Origin: Ridgeia piscesae | Lineage: Eukaryota; Annelida; Polychaeta; Sabellida; Siboglinidae | Reading direction: 5' to 3' | Length of the DNA stretch: 64,000 bases | NCBI GenBank assembly: GCA_025642075.2 | Contig: JAODUO010000045.1 | Coordinates: 467,001-531,000, forward strand | In this document: piece after piece, positions 61,143 to 64,000 of the stretch | Layout of the letters: each line of letters begins with the position of its first letter | How positions within the stretch are numbered: position 1 is the first letter of the stretch | Notes under the pieces: model-generated | What the model was told of the DNA's origin: nothing | Databases searched by the model: none | Seen by the model: the letters and a program-made list of their open reading frames with translations, nothing else | Position numbers and translations under genes: made by a program

Positions 61143-61591
61143 TTACACAACATTGACTTACCTGTTTACCTTATGTAAAGTGATATGTGCACAATACGCT
61201 CCGTGTGAATACCGAAGAAAACACGACCAGCACGTACATTCAAATTATGCAGCAGTGCGTTCGGTTCAGCGTTGGACGTATTTCATTTTTACTGACCATG
61301 GACGCCAATAAATAAGCTAAAACTGCTCGCCGTTACATTTTTGTGGTCGCTTAGAAGAATGCCGAGTCAGCGTTATGAATCACCGCCTGGGTACACGCGG
61401 CGAAACGTCGTTGTATTACGTCGGAAAATATCAGAAAAAAATAATTTATTTCTGTTTCCTCTGGTGAATTGCCAAACTCGAAGTTGAGGAAGAAAATGCG
61501 AGCAGTATTAGTTCATAATTGTGCGAGCTCTTTATACGAAAAAATATTATATAGATAAATACGTTTCTAATGTAATGTGGCTGTGGATCAA
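61143..61591. other. Intergenic sequence
   Basis: No feature recognised apart from a short hammerhead-like stretch (CACCGCCTGG...GCGGCGAAAC) that lacks a correct core. Confidence 0.4.
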
Positions 61592-61622
61592 AATGTGCGT
61601 GCGTGCGTGCGTGCTTGCTTGC

Positions 61623-61662
<40 letters not shown>

Positions 61663-61690
61663 ATGTGTGCTTGTGTGTATGTGTTCGCGC
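61592..61690 (+). repeat. (GTGC)n microsatellite with TTGC interruptions
   Basis: GTGC tetramers interrupted by three TTGC units, the same motif as the array at 1612-1699. Confidence 0.96.
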
Positions 61691-62050
61691 GTGCGTTATT
61701 AGCATACGTGCGCCGAATTATTTGTCTTGAACGTGAAAACCACTCGAGCGTGTCGAGCATCACATGACCTTGTAGCGAGCTTGGCGTGCACAACATCGTT
61801 AATGTGGAGGGTTTAGATTGCGAATGTTTTATTTCAAGGGAAACAAAAGTCAACGCTTCGGTGATATGTGCCTAATAGAGTTAATAAAAAGTAACAATTT
61901 CCAACAGCAATCATATTTTAACGTCAGCGTTTACCAGAAAACAATTTAGAACACACATTCACCGACAATCCATGGACTACGTCATTTTAGAAAAAGAATG
62001 ACGGTGTCGACTTTGTCGGCGTGAACCGTGCATACTACTTATCGACAACT

Positions 62051-62066
62051 CCATTAGGTGGCGCTG
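62051..62066 (+). promoter_or_regulatory. CTCF-like motif
   Basis: CCATTAGGTGGCGCTG matches the CTCF core CCA(C/G)(C/T)AG(A/G)(G/T)GGC(A/G)(C/G) with one mismatch. Confidence 0.35.
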
Positions 62067-62095
62067 TGTGTACTCGTGGCGATCTTTTACTTTCT

Positions 62096-62559
62096 GACCT
62101 AACCATGAAAACGACTACCAACAGGCGCCAAACCTCTCCTCACATATCTTACATACATACACATACACTATATGTTACCCAAAAAATCGCTTGCATTCTT
62201 CTAACGAAGAAAATTCACAAAACGAATCAACATCTTCGGCGGCGGCCACGCGCTGCTCCGTGTTTACAGTAAAATCGCTATATATAAGTTACCTTTACAC
62301 AAAATACCGTTAGACAGCACGTTTGTGCGGGCGAATATTTATAAACTTTACTTACTACATTCGTGCGCGGTATTTTGTTTAAAGCGTGTAGCCGCCGCCG
62401 AAGATGTCAAGTTGCCGTCGATATGTGCGTCTTTGTTTTGTGAATTTTCTTCGTTAGAGGAATGCAAGTGATTTTTTTAAAATGTATTGTATGTATATGT
62501 ATGTGCGACAGGTGAAGAGAAGTTTGGCAGCTCTTGGTGGTTGTTTTCATTGTTAGGTC
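62096..62559. mobile_element. 464-bp foldback element (MITE-like)
   Basis: Inverted arms at about 62096-62255 and 62384-62559: GACCTAAC.ATGAAAAC at the outer end; TCTAACGAAGAAAATTCACA and ATCTTCGGCGGCGGC inward. Each arm carries a small ACATACATACA microsatellite. No ORF. A terminal fragment of the same family sits at 42011-42060. Confidence 0.9.
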
Positions 62560-63639
62560 AATCCAACCCGATCGTCTGACATCCGCACTGTGGCTGTGAC
62601 TGTCAATTCCAACGAATCCACTGGGCTACTTTTTTAAGTTCTGGTCGATTCAAAATAACAAAATAGACAGCTTACTGATACTGTCTTTCCCTGTATAATT
62701 GCTACAACCGTATGAGGAACGGTGTGTCATTTTTACCGAACCGGTGGCTATCCTTTGTTATGACAGCTGAACGCAGCAGAAGACCCGGTGACGTATTATT
62801 TTTCCAAAATGCAAATAGAAGCTGGATTTTGATTGGTTGCATCGATCAAGATAGTCCCGCTCATGGTGTCGGCGGTTTTATTAGATTTCTTTCCAGTTTA
62901 AGAGAATTTTCTGAGTAAACAACTGACGTGAAAATGTTCATTGTAGATGCAAATGGTTGGTTTCCGTTAACTCTTTTATGTGCATGACACCAAACCGTTG
63001 CATTTTATGCCCTTTAAGAATTGCGTGATCGAAATTTTTAAATTACGAATAATATTTTGGGCATAAATTATTATACGTAGTTTATTTATTTGTGAGATAC
63101 TGCGCATGTTGTCCTGCGTAAGAATAAAACGTGACTTTTACGCAATGTGTTTACCGTCCCTTGCCATGGATCTTAGACGTCAAGATCGCAAGAGACCGTC
63201 AAAACGTCAGAGGCAAAACCTGTCTCTACCGGATGCTCCGAAATGAACCGGCGTCCACGAAAGACTCGGCGGCATGTGCAAAACATCGACTTCATCCGTC
63301 ACATTTATGATCCCGCAAAATTACTTTTTTGAATCTATGCGTCGCGATTTGTAATGTTATTGTTTTGTTTGTTTGTTTTTATACAGAAAACCCACACACA
63401 AATGGCATTAGACAGAAAATAGACACATTTACGTAAGCGGCCATATTTACAAATGGCGCTTCCGTTGACTTTATTGTCGGCACATATAATCGCGCTCAGT
63501 ACACTGCGTAACTGACCGTCACGGCCTGGTCGTTTGGGTAACATTGCGCGGTCAAGAATGTGGGTGAATTCCCAACAAAGCTTTCTACATTAATAGCAAC
63601 AATTGCCAGTCACTGCTGCGTCATCGTGGGTCATATTCT
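62560..63639. other. Intergenic sequence
   Basis: Unassigned. The open frame at 62712-62918 and a short one at 63166 have no recognisable homology. Confidence 0.4.
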
Positions 63640-63980
63640 GTACATAAAGGTAAACTCTTATATAGCGCGGTATCCAATCCTCAGGAATGCTTCAAAGCTA
63701 TCTACATTTTACTTCCCTGGCAGACCTTTTCAATCAGACACCATCTCGGCTTCTCTGGGAAGCATCCAGCCATATGCTACAATTAATGCGCGAAGGCTGC
63801 TCGTACACATATCCACCACTGTCTATAGCCAGGTACTCATTTATACAGCTCAGTGAACTGGAGTAATTTAGAGTGAAAAAACTTGCCCAAGGTTTTAACA
63901 CCGCAGCACAGGATTCGAACCCGGGTCCTCTTAATCGAGAGTCCGAAGCTCTATCCCTGAGCCATTGCGCTCTACGAATA
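63640..63980 (-). mobile_element. tRNA-derived SINE, near full length
   Basis: On the minus strand a tRNA-like head has an A box (TGGCTCAGGGATAG, 63951-63964) and a B box (GGTTCGAATCC, 63911-63921), followed by a body ending in CGCGCTATATAAGAGTTTACC. A partial copy is at 10500-10590. The head is not a foldable functional tRNA. Confidence 0.8.
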
Positions 63981-64000
63981 CAGAATCACGTTGTCGATAA

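Noticed and set aside
61363..61410. Hammerhead ribozyme (CACCGCCTGG...GCGGCGAAAC)
   Set aside because: Stem II and GAAAC fit, but the CUGAUGA core is absent and spacing is wrong.
62712..62918. 68-codon plus-strand frame
   Set aside because: No homology recognised; intergenic sequence with no neighbouring exons.
63900..63980. Possible tRNA gene
   Set aside because: A and B boxes are good, but the acceptor and anticodon stems do not fold and a SINE body follows.

Overview
This window is eukaryotic and almost certainly from a marine invertebrate animal. It holds three intron-rich genes with GT-AG junctions, whose short, relatively GC-rich exons sit in AT-rich DNA loaded with microsatellites, minisatellites, tRNA-derived SINEs, foldback MITEs and CR1-like and RTE-like LINE remnants. 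The repeat style suggests a spiralian such as a mollusc, or an invertebrate deuterostome. The species cannot be fixed from the sequence alone.

Layout. (1) 1420-8525, plus strand: the 3' part of an NSP-family adaptor (BCAR3/SH2D3 type). It has the end of a SAM domain, an SH2 domain, a Tyr/Pro-rich linker with two YDVP motifs and a Cdc25/RasGEF-like C-terminal domain. Its first exons lie left of the window. (2) 8526-13539: the gap between two convergent genes, with a 40-bp minisatellite, a SINE fragment, a CTCF-like site and a strong hairpin. (3) 13540-43374, minus strand: a complete MAN1B1-type ER class I alpha-1,2-mannosidase (GH47), predicted at 639 aa in 10 coding exons. All exon phases agree and the catalytic residues are present. 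Its introns hold about 4 kb of a 41-bp minisatellite, 3.7 kb of a ~26-bp minisatellite, foldback elements and LINE fragments. (4) 43375-46155: the space between two divergent genes, with a GC-rich putative MAN1B1 promoter and an RTE-like reverse transcriptase remnant. (5) 46156-54465, plus strand: a complete CCDC15 orthologue, predicted at 463 aa in 11 exons with all phases agreeing. (6) 54466-64000: no recognisable gene. It holds a perfect 20-bp hairpin, pentanucleotide arrays, a ~1.8-kb segment with ~110-bp terminal inverted repeats, a 464-bp foldback element, CRE-like sites and a tRNA-derived SINE.

The three genes do not form a pathway: one is an adhesion and tyrosine-kinase signalling adaptor, one an ER glycan-trimming enzyme, one a centriole-associated coiled-coil protein. 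The most distinctive feature is structural. Three independent minisatellites sit directly on splice junctions and appear to have amplified splice-site sequence: the 3' splice site at 6922, the 3' splice site at 13869 and the 5' splice site at 25998. In the last case the first duplicated donor would give an in-frame 9-residue isoform.
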